Source: Tillandsia leiboldiana (Eukaryota; Streptophyta; Magnoliopsida; Poales; Bromeliaceae). From it: DNA of 64,000 nt. The position numbers were made by a program, and so were the translations under genes. The first letter of the stretch is position 1; each line of letters begins with the position of its first letter. Shown here piece after piece: positions 43,404-54,038 of this stretch. A model generated the notes under the pieces. It saw only the letters and a program-made list of their open reading frames with translations, was not told where the DNA came from and did not search any database. The stretch lies in the NCBI GenBank assembly GCA_029204045.2, contig CM055074.1:17907164-17971163 (forward strand), given 5' to 3'.

Positions 43404-44055
43404 CCCTACGTCAGTCCGGTCCTCCGGGATGTAACGGCAGTAGGTAGGCGCAGGTTTGACTGGACCCGAGGAGGCAGTCAGGTAGATTGGGTGATCTGGA
43501 TGTTGAGGGTTAGTAGATGCATCATGTTTCCATCTGTTCCACTTTTTGAGCATCTAGATAGAGGCATAGTAGCTGTAGAGTTACTTTTCCGGCCCTTTCA
43601 TTTCAGTTTTATATTGTTACTTTATGCCTCTAGTAGACTTAGTGGGTAGACCGTCGGGCTTGTTGGCGGCACCCACTGAGAACTACTTGGGACGTAGTTC
43701 TCACACCCGTCGTGGTGTCTTTTCCCATAGGGACTTCTACTCCTGTTCCTGCTGCTCATGTTGCTGCTTCTTCAGATCGAGGCAAGGGAGTCGCGAGCTA
43801 GATCCCTACCAGTCGTCGTCCTGAGAGTAGATGTACCCTTATTATTTTTGAGAGTTTCTTATTGAGTGACTTTTGTATTTTGGTGAGGACTTGGATTGTA
43901 TATATTTTATTTCTAGCAGTTTACTTTCAGCTCTGATATCTGTATAGTATAGTTGATCTTTTGCAGGTTAGTCGCTTCGCCTATACGGGGCTTCCCGTAT
44001 GGGCGGTGGATCTGTTGGCGAGCCCGGGTCGCAGTTTCGATGCCGGGGCGTGACA

Positions 44056-44060
44056 TGTAA
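44056..44060. repeat. Target site duplication of the TL2 solo LTR, right (TGTAA)
   Basis: Matches 39904-39908. Confidence 0.85.
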
Positions 44061-44431
44061 CTCTTTCCACGTCTTTTGAGCATGAAACATTAAATAATAC
44101 TCCCCCTCAATTGGCTATCAATTATGTAAAATATGAAGTATTCAACCAACTATTGATCTCATGTTCATACTTAACTCAATTATCAAATAAGATAAAAACT
44201 ATACCAAGAGATCATTGAGAGAGGAATTGACTTTGATCAAATAAAGATGAAATAATTGATATAAATGATCAATGCATCAAGAGAGTTATAATGATATGCA
44301 AATCATAATAAATTTCTCAAAACATGAAAAGATGCAATTAAAGTCAATTTAACAAATGCTCAGTTAATGTTCTATATATACACAAAACACAAAACAAAAC
44401 CTAACCTAATTAAGCAATGGTTCAAAAATTG
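44061..44431 (-). other. Non-coding region of E2 between pol and the conserved block
   Basis: Minus strand equivalent of 12494-12900 in E1, including the purine tract (plus strand CTCCCCCTCAATTGG near 44101). No ORF. Confidence 0.65.
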
Positions 44432-46347
44432 TTATTTCAAAGAAAGCATTCCAATTGTTTTTCGCAAATGAATAAAACGTTTTTGATCTAAAGGATTTGT
44501 CAAAATATCGGCTAATTGATCTTCAGTTGAAACATAGAAAATTTGTAAAGTACTTGATTCAACTAGCTCTCTAAGAAAATGATATCTAAGTTCAATGTGT
44601 TTTGTTCTTGAGTGCAACACAGGGTTTTTAGAAATATTTATGGCACTAGTGTTGTCAAAAAGTATTGTTACCGAAGTCGTAGGAAATGCGAAAGTCGCTC
44701 AAAACACTTTTCATCCAAATCAATTGAGTTGAACAACTTCCCGCTGAAATGTATTCCGCCTCGGCAGTAGAGAGAGCAATGCAGTTTTGCTTTTTACTAT
44801 GCCATGCAACAAGATAATGGCCAAGGTAAAAACATGCACCACTCGTGCTCTTCCGATCATCCACTGATCCAGCCCAATCGACATCCGAATATCCTATTAT
44901 ATCGAGAGATGTGCCCATAGGATACCAAATTCCAAAATTAATAGTACATTTGACGTACCGGATTATCCTTTTCACCGATTTCAGGTGAATTTCCTTTGGT
45001 GCTGATTGATATCTCGCGCAAATTCCAACACTGAAAGAAATATCCGGGCGACTAGCCGTAAGGTAGAGTAGTCTCCCAATCATACTTCGATAAAGCTTCT
45101 CGTCTACACTTTCTCCGTGAGATTCACTTCCTAATCCCTTATTGCTAGTTCCCATAGGAGTCGGAAAGTCTTTAGAATTCTCTAATCCAAATTTCTTGAC
45201 CAACTCTTTCGCATACTTGGATTGACATAAATGTATGCCATCTTCACTTTGCTTAACTTGCAATTCAAGAAAGTATGTAAGCTCGCCTATCATGGACATC
45301 TCAAATTCGCTTTCCATTGTTTCGGCGAATTTGGAAGCATCGTTGTTTCTTATAGCACCAAACACAATGTCATCCACATATATTTGTGCTACAATGAAAT
45401 TGTCCTGAAAGTGCTTCACAAAGAGTGTCCGATCGGCTCCCCCTCGAGTATAGCCTTTTTCCAAAATGTGCTTTGTCAATCTTTCGTACCATGCTCGCGG
45501 TGCTTGTGTTAGTCCGTAAAGAGCCTTTTTCAATCGAAAAACATGGTTAGGTAGTTTATGATCAATGAAACCTTTCGGTTGAGCAACATAAACTTCCTCA
45601 TTTAGAAAACCATTTAAAAATACGCTCTTAACGTCCATTTGAAAAAGTTTTATTTTAAAATGACAAGCAATTGCAAACAGAATACGAATGGACTCGATAT
45701 GGACTCGATACGAGCAACCGGGGCGAAAGTCTCATCAAAGTCTATACCTTCGACTTGTGAATAGCTCTGAGCAACTAAACGTGCTTTGTTTCGAACAATG
45801 GTACCATCTTTATTTTTCTTGTTCTTGAAAATCCATTTTGTACTGATTATGTTTTGTTGCTTCGGCGGCTTCGTTAATTCCCAGACTTTGTTCCTTTCAA
45901 ATTGATTGAGCTCTTCTTGCATTGCTTCAATCCAATAGTCATCTTGAAGAGCTTCATCAATGTTCTTTGGTTCCATCATGGAGACATAACATGCAACTCC
46001 ACAAACCAATTGTCTCTAAGTTTTAACTCCTTCTTGAGGATCTCCAATGATGTTCGATTCCGGGTGGTCCTTGGAGATTCGAAGCGTTTGAGGTAACGGA
46101 GTACTTGGGGGTAATTGCGATGATTCCTGCACATTGGATGAACTAGAGGAACCATGAGATGCATCAACATTTTCAGAAGAGTTATCATACAAAGATGCAA
46201 TATCATTAGCAGGAGATTCATTATCAATAGACATATCAGGAGTAGATTTATAAGAAGTAAAATGAAAAGCTTCATCTACTTTAACATTGAAAGATTCTAT
46301 TATCATTTTAGATTCAAGGTTAAATACCCGATATGCTCTACTGTTTG
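44432..46347 (-). pseudogene. pol: RT and RNase H of E2, frameshifted and truncated
   Basis: Minus-strand copia pol: Ser/Asp linker near 46016-46306, RT start (DEALQDDYW, TKWIFKNKKNKDG) at 45650-46009, RT core with FLNGFLNEEVYV and YVDDIVFG near 45371-45394, and RNase H with DVDWAGSVDDRKSTSG, ending GMLSLK. Breaks: a short tandem duplication near 45690-45705 (GGACTCGATAT repeated) and an indel near 44675. YSDVDWAG replaces the usual YSDADWAG. The 5' part (integrase, protease, gag) is cut off at 46348 by a TL3 insertion and is not in the window. Confidence 0.88.
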
Positions 46348-47464
46348 TGTCACGCCCCGGGTGTAAATCAGAACCCGGGCCCGTCTACAGATCCGCCGTG
46401 CACACGGTATTTCCCGCGTACACGAAGCGCCGGTAACCTGCTCAGATATAAAAGACATAATAAAAGAGCATAAAATCAGAGCTGAACTAAAATACTACAT
46501 CTCAGACTGAAACTGGAAATAAAGTAAAGAACAACTGAAAATAAGTACAAGTGTCTCTCCCAGCTCACCACAAATATACAACCAGCTGGCTAAAGCCAGA
46601 CCCAACAAATAAAGTACAATACAACTGTCTGAGAAGATAGGGGTACATCAAAAGTCCAGCTAGCACACGGTCGGGTGGACAATCTATCTAGTCCGCTATC
46701 CTCTTACCTCGATCCGCTGCTGACAGCCCAGAAACTCCCGCAGAGGACTCTGCAAAACAAAGGGAGAAACAAAGAAAAAGACGATGGGGGTGAGAACTAC
46801 TATAAAAACAGTAGCCTCCCCTAGTGGGTTAAGCCTCAAACTCTGACGTGCCTACTAGGTCTACCAGAGGCAAAAAGGAAAGGAGAGGTGGTAAGCTATA
46901 AACGGTATTGCTGATAAGAAAATGAAGCTACCACTACTATGCCTCTAAATGCAGAGCCAGAAAGGTGTAACTATAAGAATGCATCAGTGAATGTGCCTGA
47001 CTGAATAAACCCAATCTAACCACTAGTAAAAACTGGCACTGCCTGCTCTGCTGTCGAACTCAAGAACCCATCCGCGGGATACAGACCGACTTCTGACCGT
47101 TACGGTCGCATCCCAAACTAAGTAACAGACTGGCTTCTGTCCGGCACGGTCGCACGCTCCGGAGTGGCACTACAGGGGAGCGACCCACACGAGTAAAGTA
47201 ATCATGTCTCACAAGTACAGTAACCATGTCTCAATATCTCACTATAGCATGACTGGATCACGACTATGATCAAAGTGGGAAAAATCCATCCACTAATGAA
47301 CCCCGATCCCCAAATCTGATGCATAAGTAAACATCCGGTCAACCGCCCAATATTCGCGGTTGCCGTAGTGTCCCAAACTCCCTAATCCAATAACTAACCA
47401 CCGGTCAACCGCCCAATATCCGCGGTTGCCGCAATACCCCACAATCCAAAATCTAGGCCCCGGC
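46348..47464 (-). mobile_element. LTR end of long-LTR family TL3, first copy
   Basis: On the plus strand starts TGTCACGCCCCGGGTG, the reverse complement of an LTR 3' end as in TL1. Contains two tandem hairpins at 47340-47362 and 47406-47428. Interrupted at 47465 by a second TL3 copy. No gene. Confidence 0.65.
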
Positions 47465-48133
47465 TGTCACGCCCCGGGTGTAAACCAGAACCCGGGCCCA
47501 TCTACAGATCCGCCGTGCACACAGTATTTCCCGCGTGCAAGAATCGTCGGTAACCTGCTCAGATATAAGAGATAATAATAATAGAGCATAAAATCAGAGC
47601 TGAACTAAAACTACTACATCTCAGACCAAAGCTGGAAATAAAGTAAAGAACAACTGTAAATAAATACAAGTACTCTCCCATCTCACCACAAATATACAAC
47701 CAGCTGGCTGAAGCCAGACCCAAAAGAGAGTACAATAAAAACTGTCTGAGAAGATAGGGGTACAACAAAAGTCCAGCTAGCTACTGTCGGGTGGACTCTC
47801 TATCTAGTCCGCAATCCTCTTACCTCGATCAGTTGCTGACGACCCAGCAACTCCCGCAGAATACTCTGCAAAACAAAGAGAAAAACAAAGAAAAAGACGA
47901 TGGGGGTGAGAACTACTATAGAAACAGTAGCCTCCCCTAGTGGGTTAAGCCTCAACTCTGACATGCCCACTAGGTCTACCAGAGGCAAAAAGGAAAGAAG
48001 GGGTGGTAAGCTATAAACAGGACTGCGAATAACATGAAGCTACCACTACAATGCCTCTAAATGCAGAGTCTGAAATAAGAAACTATACGAATGCATCAGT
48101 GTAAGTGTCTGACCGAATAACCCAATCTAATCA
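47465..48133 (-). mobile_element. LTR end of TL3, second copy
   Basis: Restarts with the same TGTCACGCCCCGGG and parallels 46348-47010 closely. Ends where a TL1 LTR begins at 48134. Either a nested insertion of the same family or a tandem arrangement. Confidence 0.65.
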
Positions 48134-48463
48134 TGTAGTGGCCCTGGTTCCCATGCAACCTTTTTCCGGTGAATCCACTGTTAGAACACCCAGTGTTGGT
48201 GTATCTGGCCCATGGTGCATCAAAGGGATGCCACAGATGGACCCTGTGTGTTATCTTTAGTTGTGTTGGCCTTCGGCTACATTTGCCGAAATTTTGAAGA
48301 GGATTTAGGCCAAACAGAGGTTGGAAATGGATTCAGCACGGAAAAACGCTTGAAAACGGCTATTTGCTTGTTTGATTCTGAGTCCGGATGCCCAAAAACG
48401 GACTCCCGGAAGTTTTTATTGGCTTTTAGTGCGTGGGAGGGGCCGTGGACCGCCGGCATGCCA

Positions 48464-48923
48464 CGTGGCGGCCTGTCATTGGCCGGTTTCCAGCGCGCGG
48501 TCCACAGAGCAGCGCGGCTGGGTGCACAGACCCGGCGCAGGGACACGTGGCGCCGCCTGATTGGCGGGCTCAAGGCGCGCGGTCTACCGGGCGAGCCCGG
48601 CGGTGCATGGACCAAGGCGGGGGACGCGTGGCAGCCTTCGGTTGGTCGGTGCACGCGGCGCGGTCCACTGAATTCCGAAGTGGGATGCGTGGACCGGGTG
48701 TAGGGGACACGTGTCACCTTGTGATTCGTGGGCGCATCTGCGCGGTGCACGGGGGAGATGGCCAGCGCCTCTGGGCGCGTGCGCATGTGGGGGCCATACC
48801 GCGCAATCGGCGAGGCGGCGACCGGTCGGCGGGTCTTCCGGGCTGGACACGTGGCGCCCGCTCATTGGCGGGCGCCAACCGCCTTACTGTTCGGGGAGGG
48901 GCCACGTGGCCGGCCCTGAATGG
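48464..48923. promoter_or_regulatory. CCAAT-N9-CCACG module array in the second TL1 LTR
   Basis: In reverse orientation (CGTGG-N9-ATTGG) at 48464-48482, 48546-48564, 48627-48645 (GTTGG) and 48850-48868, with a degenerate one at 48905-48923 (AATGG). All keep the 9-base spacing, as at 2506-2910. Confidence 0.7.
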
Positions 48924-49094
48924 CCCGCACAGCTGTTTGCTGTTTGGCGGGCCACGTGGCATCACTTGGGTGATTCGGGCGCAAACAGTGTTGGGCCGGG
49001 CCCAACATTGTAGCAGCCCGAATCATTCGGGCGCCCGGAAATTAGGCCCAAAAGTCCAATGAGAGCTTTTTTGGACTTTTTCCGGGTTGAGGCC

Positions 49095-49102
49095 TATAAA
49101 TA
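49095..49102 (+). promoter_or_regulatory. TATA box of the second TL1 LTR
   Basis: TATAAATA, 172 bp after the last module of the array. Confidence 0.65.
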
Positions 49103-49111
49103 GGCCCATTG

Positions 49112-50645
49112 TGTGAAGACCCGGATATTTGTGGTTATTACAGCGTGATCGACAGCTTGTGGAGGCCTTTTTCTGTGGATAGTGTTGGTTGCGCGCAAAT
49201 CGGACCCGAGAAACGGACTCAGTGCGAGAAATAGATCAAGATTGCTTAATGGGGAGTTTCGCCAAAAATTAGGAATGGATTCTTGCAAAATGGACTTCGT
49301 ATTTGGATTCAGCGCGGAAAAACGTTGAAAATTGGCTATTTGCATGTATTTTTCTGAGTCTGGACGCGCGAAAACGAGCAACCCGAAGTTTACAGTGTTT
49401 TTGGGAGCTTGGTAGACCGGTGGACCGGAGGGCGTGCCACGTAGCGGCCTCCTGTTGGTTCCGTACGCCACGTGGCGGGCGCGGTGCAGCAGGCCCGGCC
49501 CACGCAGCAGCTGCGGGTAGGCCGGGCAGGCGCGGGCAGCAGCGCGGGCAGGCGCTGCTGCGGGTGGATAAGGGAGGCCACGTGTCGCCTCCCGTTTGGC
49601 CGCGCGGATTGGCCTGTCGGGAAGCGACACGTGGCGGCGATCTGGTGAGGGAGTGGCTGCGCGGGATGGCTCGGATGTGCGACGTGTGGCGGCCCGGCGG
49701 CACAGTGCCGGGCCGGCCTGTTACTGTAGCAATAGGGGAATTAATTCCAGCAGCTTCTTCCTCCTTTGCTTTAAATGGAGTTTCATCCTCCATTTTAGAT
49801 CTTTTGGGAGGGTCTTTCTCAGTGGGGTTTTTTTAGCAGAGCTTCTTCATCAACTCTACTGCAACACTGGATTTTTGGAGGCCATTTGGATCATCTTCTC
49901 CATCAACACTTGAGGATATCACCATTGCTGCTTCACAGCCTTCTCCGTCGCTTTTCAGTACGAAAATTCCCCTGGACTCATTTCTTAAAATTTTGAGCTC
50001 ATTTTTGGTTCTACGTTTTCACAAGAGGTAAGGCTACAATCTTTGTATTCAACTCCTCCCTCAGATCTCATGATTTTACAGTGTTTTAAGGCCATCTTTG
50101 GGACCCTTCATTTCAGTCTGGAATCCTGAGCAGTCCTCAGTGTTTTGGCCTTTCTGGGCAGTAGGATGAGAATTTTTGGATGATTTTTGCGGGGAAATTT
50201 CCTGGACTCGAAGATCTACAATATTGGTAAGTACCATTCTCCACAGATCTGAGTTTTTATTAGGGTTTATGCATGATCTGTGGAACACCTTCCTGCATTC
50301 GTGTACAGATGGAACTTGGTGGATAGTTCAAAGTGTTTATGGGTTTTCTCCTTCATCTGAGCATGAAATTTGGAGTTCTTTGGCTAAAATTGTATCTACT
50401 CTCGACAAGGAATCCAATGGTACCTCTCTTGCAGTATTTGGAGCACGTTTGGTTAGGTAACTTTAATGATCTTTCCAAGTGCTGTTATAAGGATTACTGC
50501 AGTCCCTGTTTTAGTTTTGATTCGAGCAATGCACCTTGGAATGCAGATAACTCTGTAGATATAAGGTCTTTTTCAGAAATTCAAGTTGGGACTTCTTCCT
50601 AACTTCAAGGTGAGCAAATTCTCTTTTGTGATTTGTGGATAAATC
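49112..50645 (+). mobile_element. TL2 LTR, left part (before E3)
   Basis: Begins TGTGAAGACCCGG, an LTR-like start ten bases after the TL1 TATA box. From about 49290 it parallels the TL2 solo LTR (40080 onward) and resumes at 61680 after E3. The combined length inside the window, plus the part expected beyond 64000, is about 4.15 kb, close to the 4147-bp solo LTR. GC-rich U3 at 49420-49740. No gene. Confidence 0.7.
50641..50645. repeat. Target site duplication of E3, left (AAATC)
   Basis: Repeated at 61675-61679. Confidence 0.88.
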
Positions 50646-51987
50646 TGTTACGGAATTTGAGTTGGCGTAATTTCGTGAAAGGTTCAAGTCTTGAAGATTG
50701 AAGGTGAAGAAGGTTGGATCATTTAACTCAATCTCAAGAAAGAAGAATTCAAAAGGATCAGGTATGTTTAACTAAAGATTTTTGGTGATCCGAATACTTC
50801 TTGTAGTGTAGAAACACCTGGAAGAATTTTTCATTGCATAAAAATCAAAAACTGGACATGGGACATGTTCAGGATCCGGATCAGACATTCCAATCCGGAT
50901 CCCGAAGGGTGTTCGTTCATACACTGGTTCAATCCGGATCGCAGCATCTCATGATCTGGATCCCGAACACTAGTTTTACCTTTTTACTTGCACGATCCGG
51001 ATCAGGATTTGTAATCCGGATCCCGAACGTTGATGTTTGGTGAAACTGTATGAACGATACGGATCAGCCATTTCGATCCGGATCCCGAACTATTGTTTTT
51101 CTGGAAACCGTCTTTCTTGCTACTGCAATCCGGATCGCCGAAATCCGATCCGGATCGCCGTCCGTAAAATTTCCAGAAATGGTAGGTTTTTGATTCTTAT
51201 CTCCTTCCTAGGGTTTCTAACCTATAAATAGACCCTATGTTTCTTTTTCTAGGGTTAAGGAAAATAGCCGTCATAATCAAATATCATTTTATACGGCCTA
51301 AGATCCACATATAGAGAAGAAAGAAAATCATTAGATATTACTCTATGTTTCTTCATCTATATTGATTAGTTTGATTCTAGGTTTTCATACTCACATCTTG
51401 AGTTGAATCAAACTAATGAATACTTAGATGGTATTTACTATCTATCTTTGATCTAAGTATTCGGCGGATCATCACCACCCAAAAACAATGATTTACCCCA
51501 AAATCGGCGCGTGGACTCGCGTGGCCTTGTGGATTCAAGGTGCAACCGCTCTCGTGGATTCGGAGCGAGGTACGTTCGTGGATTCGAAGCGTGCTACTGG
51601 GTGAAGACCGTGGATTCGGTCAGACGTCGTGGACTCGACGTTGGACGCCGTGGATTCGGCGTTGGACGCAGATCGTGGATTCGAGACGCGTTGCGGAACG
51701 AGCGGAGAAGATCAACTAGGAGCGTATGGTAAAAGGTTGAGTCGTCTGTGAGTACGTTAAATCACCTTGTACGTGTTTCAATTCTAGTGGATTTCACCGT
51801 GTTATCGGTCCCGTGGTTTTTTACTCCGGTTTGGAGTTTTTCCACGTAAAAATCTTGCGTGTTCATTTATTTTTCCGTATTGGGTTTTATTGCGCAATGA
51901 TTTTTTGAGTGTTTATTGTTTACACCTATTCACCCCCCTCTAGGTGTTTTTTCCCCTATTTAGATCTATATTATATATAACCCAACA
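50646..51987 (+). repeat. 5' LTR of E3
   Basis: 1342 bp. Palindrome sites start at 50873, 50892, 50931, 50953, 50994, 51013, 51056, 51075, 51127 and 51147 (steps 19, 39, 22, 41, 19, 43, 19, 52, 20); TATA at 51223-51230; mini-hairpin array at about 51505-51690. I count about 14 substitutions against the 3' LTR. Confidence 0.92.
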
Positions 51988-51989
51988 AG

Positions 51990-52001
51990 TGGTATCAGAG
52001 C
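51990..52001 (+). other. Primer-binding site of E3
   Basis: TGGTATCAGAGC two bases after the LTR; one base better matched to Met tRNA than E1. Confidence 0.9.
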
Positions 52002-52020
52002 GGGAATAGGGTTGTAAACA

Positions 52021-53832
52021 ATGGTTGAAGGTGGAAACATCAACAGACCCCCATTCTTCGATGGAACAAATTATGCGTACTGGAAAGTACGGATGAAAGC
52101 CTTTTTAATTTCCATCGACGAACGGGTGTGGCAATCAATTGAATTAGGATGGTCTAATCCAACTGAAATTATTGCTGATGTTCGCACCATCAAACCTAGG
52201 TCGAAATGGACCAAGCAAGAGTTAGATTCATTTTCTTACAATGGCAAGGGAATTAATGCTATTTTTAATGCCTTATCTCAAACTGAATTTTCTCGCGTCT
52301 CGGCATGTGAGACTGCGAAAGAAATCTGGGATGTTCTTCAGGTTACACATGAGGGAACTAACCTCGTGAAGATTCAAAAGCTGCAAATGCTTATGAGCAG
52401 ATTTGACTCCATTTTTATGGTAGAAAATGAATCTTTCACGGACTACTATACACGATTGCAAGACATCGTAAATTCATGTGCTAACCTGGGAGAGAAGATT
52501 CCAGAATTTAAAGTTGTAAGAAAGATCTTAAGAACTCTTCCTGAACGATTTCGCCCAAAGGTTACAGCCATTGAAACTATTAAACACCCGGACGAAATAC
52601 GTGTAGAAGAATTAGTTGGTTCATTACAAACATATGAAATGACATTTTCTACTAACAATTCTTCTGGAAAAGCATCCTCTTCTAAGTCTTCAGGTTATGC
52701 GTTGAAAACAACTAAGGAAGAAGACGCGGATACATCCTCCTCAGACGATGACGAGAACCTTTCTATGGAGGACTTTGAGAAGCAACTCGCTCTCTTGACA
52801 AGGAAGTTTCGCCGCAACTTTCGAAGGGGTAATTTAAGTAAATCTCCATCCTTCGGAAAGTCGAAGAAAGGCAAGGGTACCTCAAGTTACAAGTCAAGAA
52901 AGCAAGAGAACTTCTCAAAGGATAAGAAAAGTTCAGAGGGACAACTACAATGCTTCAAATGTCGAGGCTACGGCCACATTACAACGGAGTGTCCCAACAA
53001 GTATCCGGCAAAGAAAAAGGCGATGCAAGCCGTCACTTGGGATGACAACTCAACGTCAAATGAGTCATCTTCAAGTGATGAAGAAAAGAGCACCACGGCA
53101 TTCCTCGCGTCCACATCTTCACCCTTCATGTGCTTAATGGCAAGTACATCCGACTCGCTGTCCAACTCCACTGTTGAAAAGAATGCAACGGACAATGAAT
53201 CGGATGATTCGGAAGGTGAAGATTTTGCTTTAGCCTACCACAGACTTTTACGGGATTCAAAGAAACCGGCTAAGCAAAACAAGGGGTTGAGAGGGAGATT
53301 GCAGGATCTCGAAGAAGAAGTAAAAAGGGTAACTTCTCTCTCGACCGATCTTGAAGTGGAAAGGGATAATTTGATAAAAGCAAATGTTTCCCTTCAAGAG
53401 TCCAATGAGCAACTCGAGAAGAATTATATAGATATGGTGAACAAAGCGAATTACTTCTTGAAGCTCTATGGCGAGGCCCGACAGGAAAAATTGGAAATGA
53501 CAGAGACCATTCTCCAACTCAAGGATGACTTACAGCAATTTTCTTCTGGAAGGAGTAAGTTGGATAAACTTCTTGGTCTTGGTCAAACAAACAAGTTCGG
53601 CCTCGGATACAATCGAACTGAAGACAATTTTAGTTCGGTTGGACAGTCTTTGTGCCTCAGTCGGTATCTCCTCCTCCGACACCGGAATTCACGACAACCA
53701 ACGACAACAAGCCTACTTCACCCTCTTCGGAATCGTCAAGCACAAAGGTATGTTTTTGTTGTAATTTTGCAGGGCACATTGAAAGAAATTGCAAGATTGG
53801 AGCTCAAAGATCAAATCAACCACATCTTGTAA
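52021..53832 (+). CDS. gag: Gag of E3
   Basis: Starts at the first ATG after the primer site. Same plan as E1 Gag: UBN2-type domain, CCHC knuckle (CFKCRGYGHITTEC near residue 311), acidic serine-rich linkers and a long coiled coil. A one-base loss near 53640 shifts the frame, so the last ~65 residues to 53832 are out of phase. The true continuation with the second knuckle is in the next frame. Confidence 0.87.
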   Translation: MVEGGNINRPPFFDGTNYAYWKVRMKAFLISIDERVWQSIELGWSNPTEIIADVRTIKPRSKWTKQELDSFSYNGKGINAIFNALSQTEFSRVSACETAKEIWDVLQVTHEGTNLVKIQKLQMLMSRFDSIFMVENESFTDYYTRLQDIVNSCANLGEKIPEFKVVRKILRTLPERFRPKVTAIETIKHPDEIRVEELVGSLQTYEMTFSTNNSSGKASSSKSSGYALKTTKEEDADTSSSDDDENLSMEDFEKQLALLTRKFRRNFRRGNLSKSPSFGKSKKGKGTSSYKSRKQENFSKDKKSSEGQLQCFKCRGYGHITTECPNKYPAKKKAMQAVTWDDNSTSNESSSSDEEKSTTAFLASTSSPFMCLMASTSDSLSNSTVEKNATDNESDDSEGEDFALAYHRLLRDSKKPAKQNKGLRGRLQDLEEEVKRVTSLSTDLEVERDNLIKANVSLQESNEQLEKNYIDMVNKANYFLKLYGEARQEKLEMTETILQLKDDLQQFSSGRSKLDKLLGLGQTNKFGLGYNRTEDNFSSVGQSLCLSRYLLLRHRNSRQPTTTSLLHPLRNRQAQRYVFVVILQGTLKEIARLELKDQINHIL

Positions 53833-54038
53833 CTGCTACCAATAAGTTCACTCCCCGGAATTCAAAGGACTTTTCAAAAGAAAAGAACATTGGTAGTACT
53901 TCAAACAAGACGATGACAAAAGAAAAAGATCAATCATACAAGACGTCTTCATCAAGGAAAATTTCTCAACCATTGCCAACATACTCCAAAACTCAAAAGG
54001 TTTGGGTATGCAAAGGTGAAATCCTTCCTTGTCTTTAA
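53652..54038 (+). pseudogene. Gag-pol junction of E3 with second zinc knuckle
   Basis: Matches the E1 polyprotein downstream of the coiled coil: PQSVSPPPTPEF, then a CCHC knuckle (CFCCNFAGHIERNC), then a basic linker to GEILPCL, where a stop follows immediately. The protease that should come next is deleted. Confidence 0.8.

Larger units (their letters stand above)
39909..44055 (+). mobile_element. Solo LTR of long-LTR family TL2
   Basis: 4147 bp from TGTGGTGACCC to GGGGCGTGACA with a perfect 5-bp TSD and no internal region, so it is a solo LTR left by LTR-LTR recombination. GC-rich U3 (about 40220-40545), a TTTATAAG TATA-like box near 40592-40599, AT-rich middle, and a GC-rich hairpin-bearing section (42440-43450). 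E2 resumes exactly after the right TSD. No coding sequence is convincing; the ORFs in U3 are open on both strands because of GC richness. Confidence 0.88.
48134..49111 (+). mobile_element. 5' portion of a second TL1 LTR
   Basis: Starts TGTAGTGGCCCTGG like the TL1 LTR at 3240 (minus). Covers U3 through the TATA box (49095-49102) and is then interrupted by a TL2 LTR start at 49112. Overlapping ORFs on both strands (48277-49062) are judged fortuitous. Confidence 0.75.

Noticed and set aside
39909..44055. Non-autonomous element with unrecognised genes, because of its 4.1-kb length
   Set aside because: It has TG...CA ends and a TSD but no internal LTR boundary, primer site or polypurine tract, and it parallels another LTR along its length, so it is one solo LTR.
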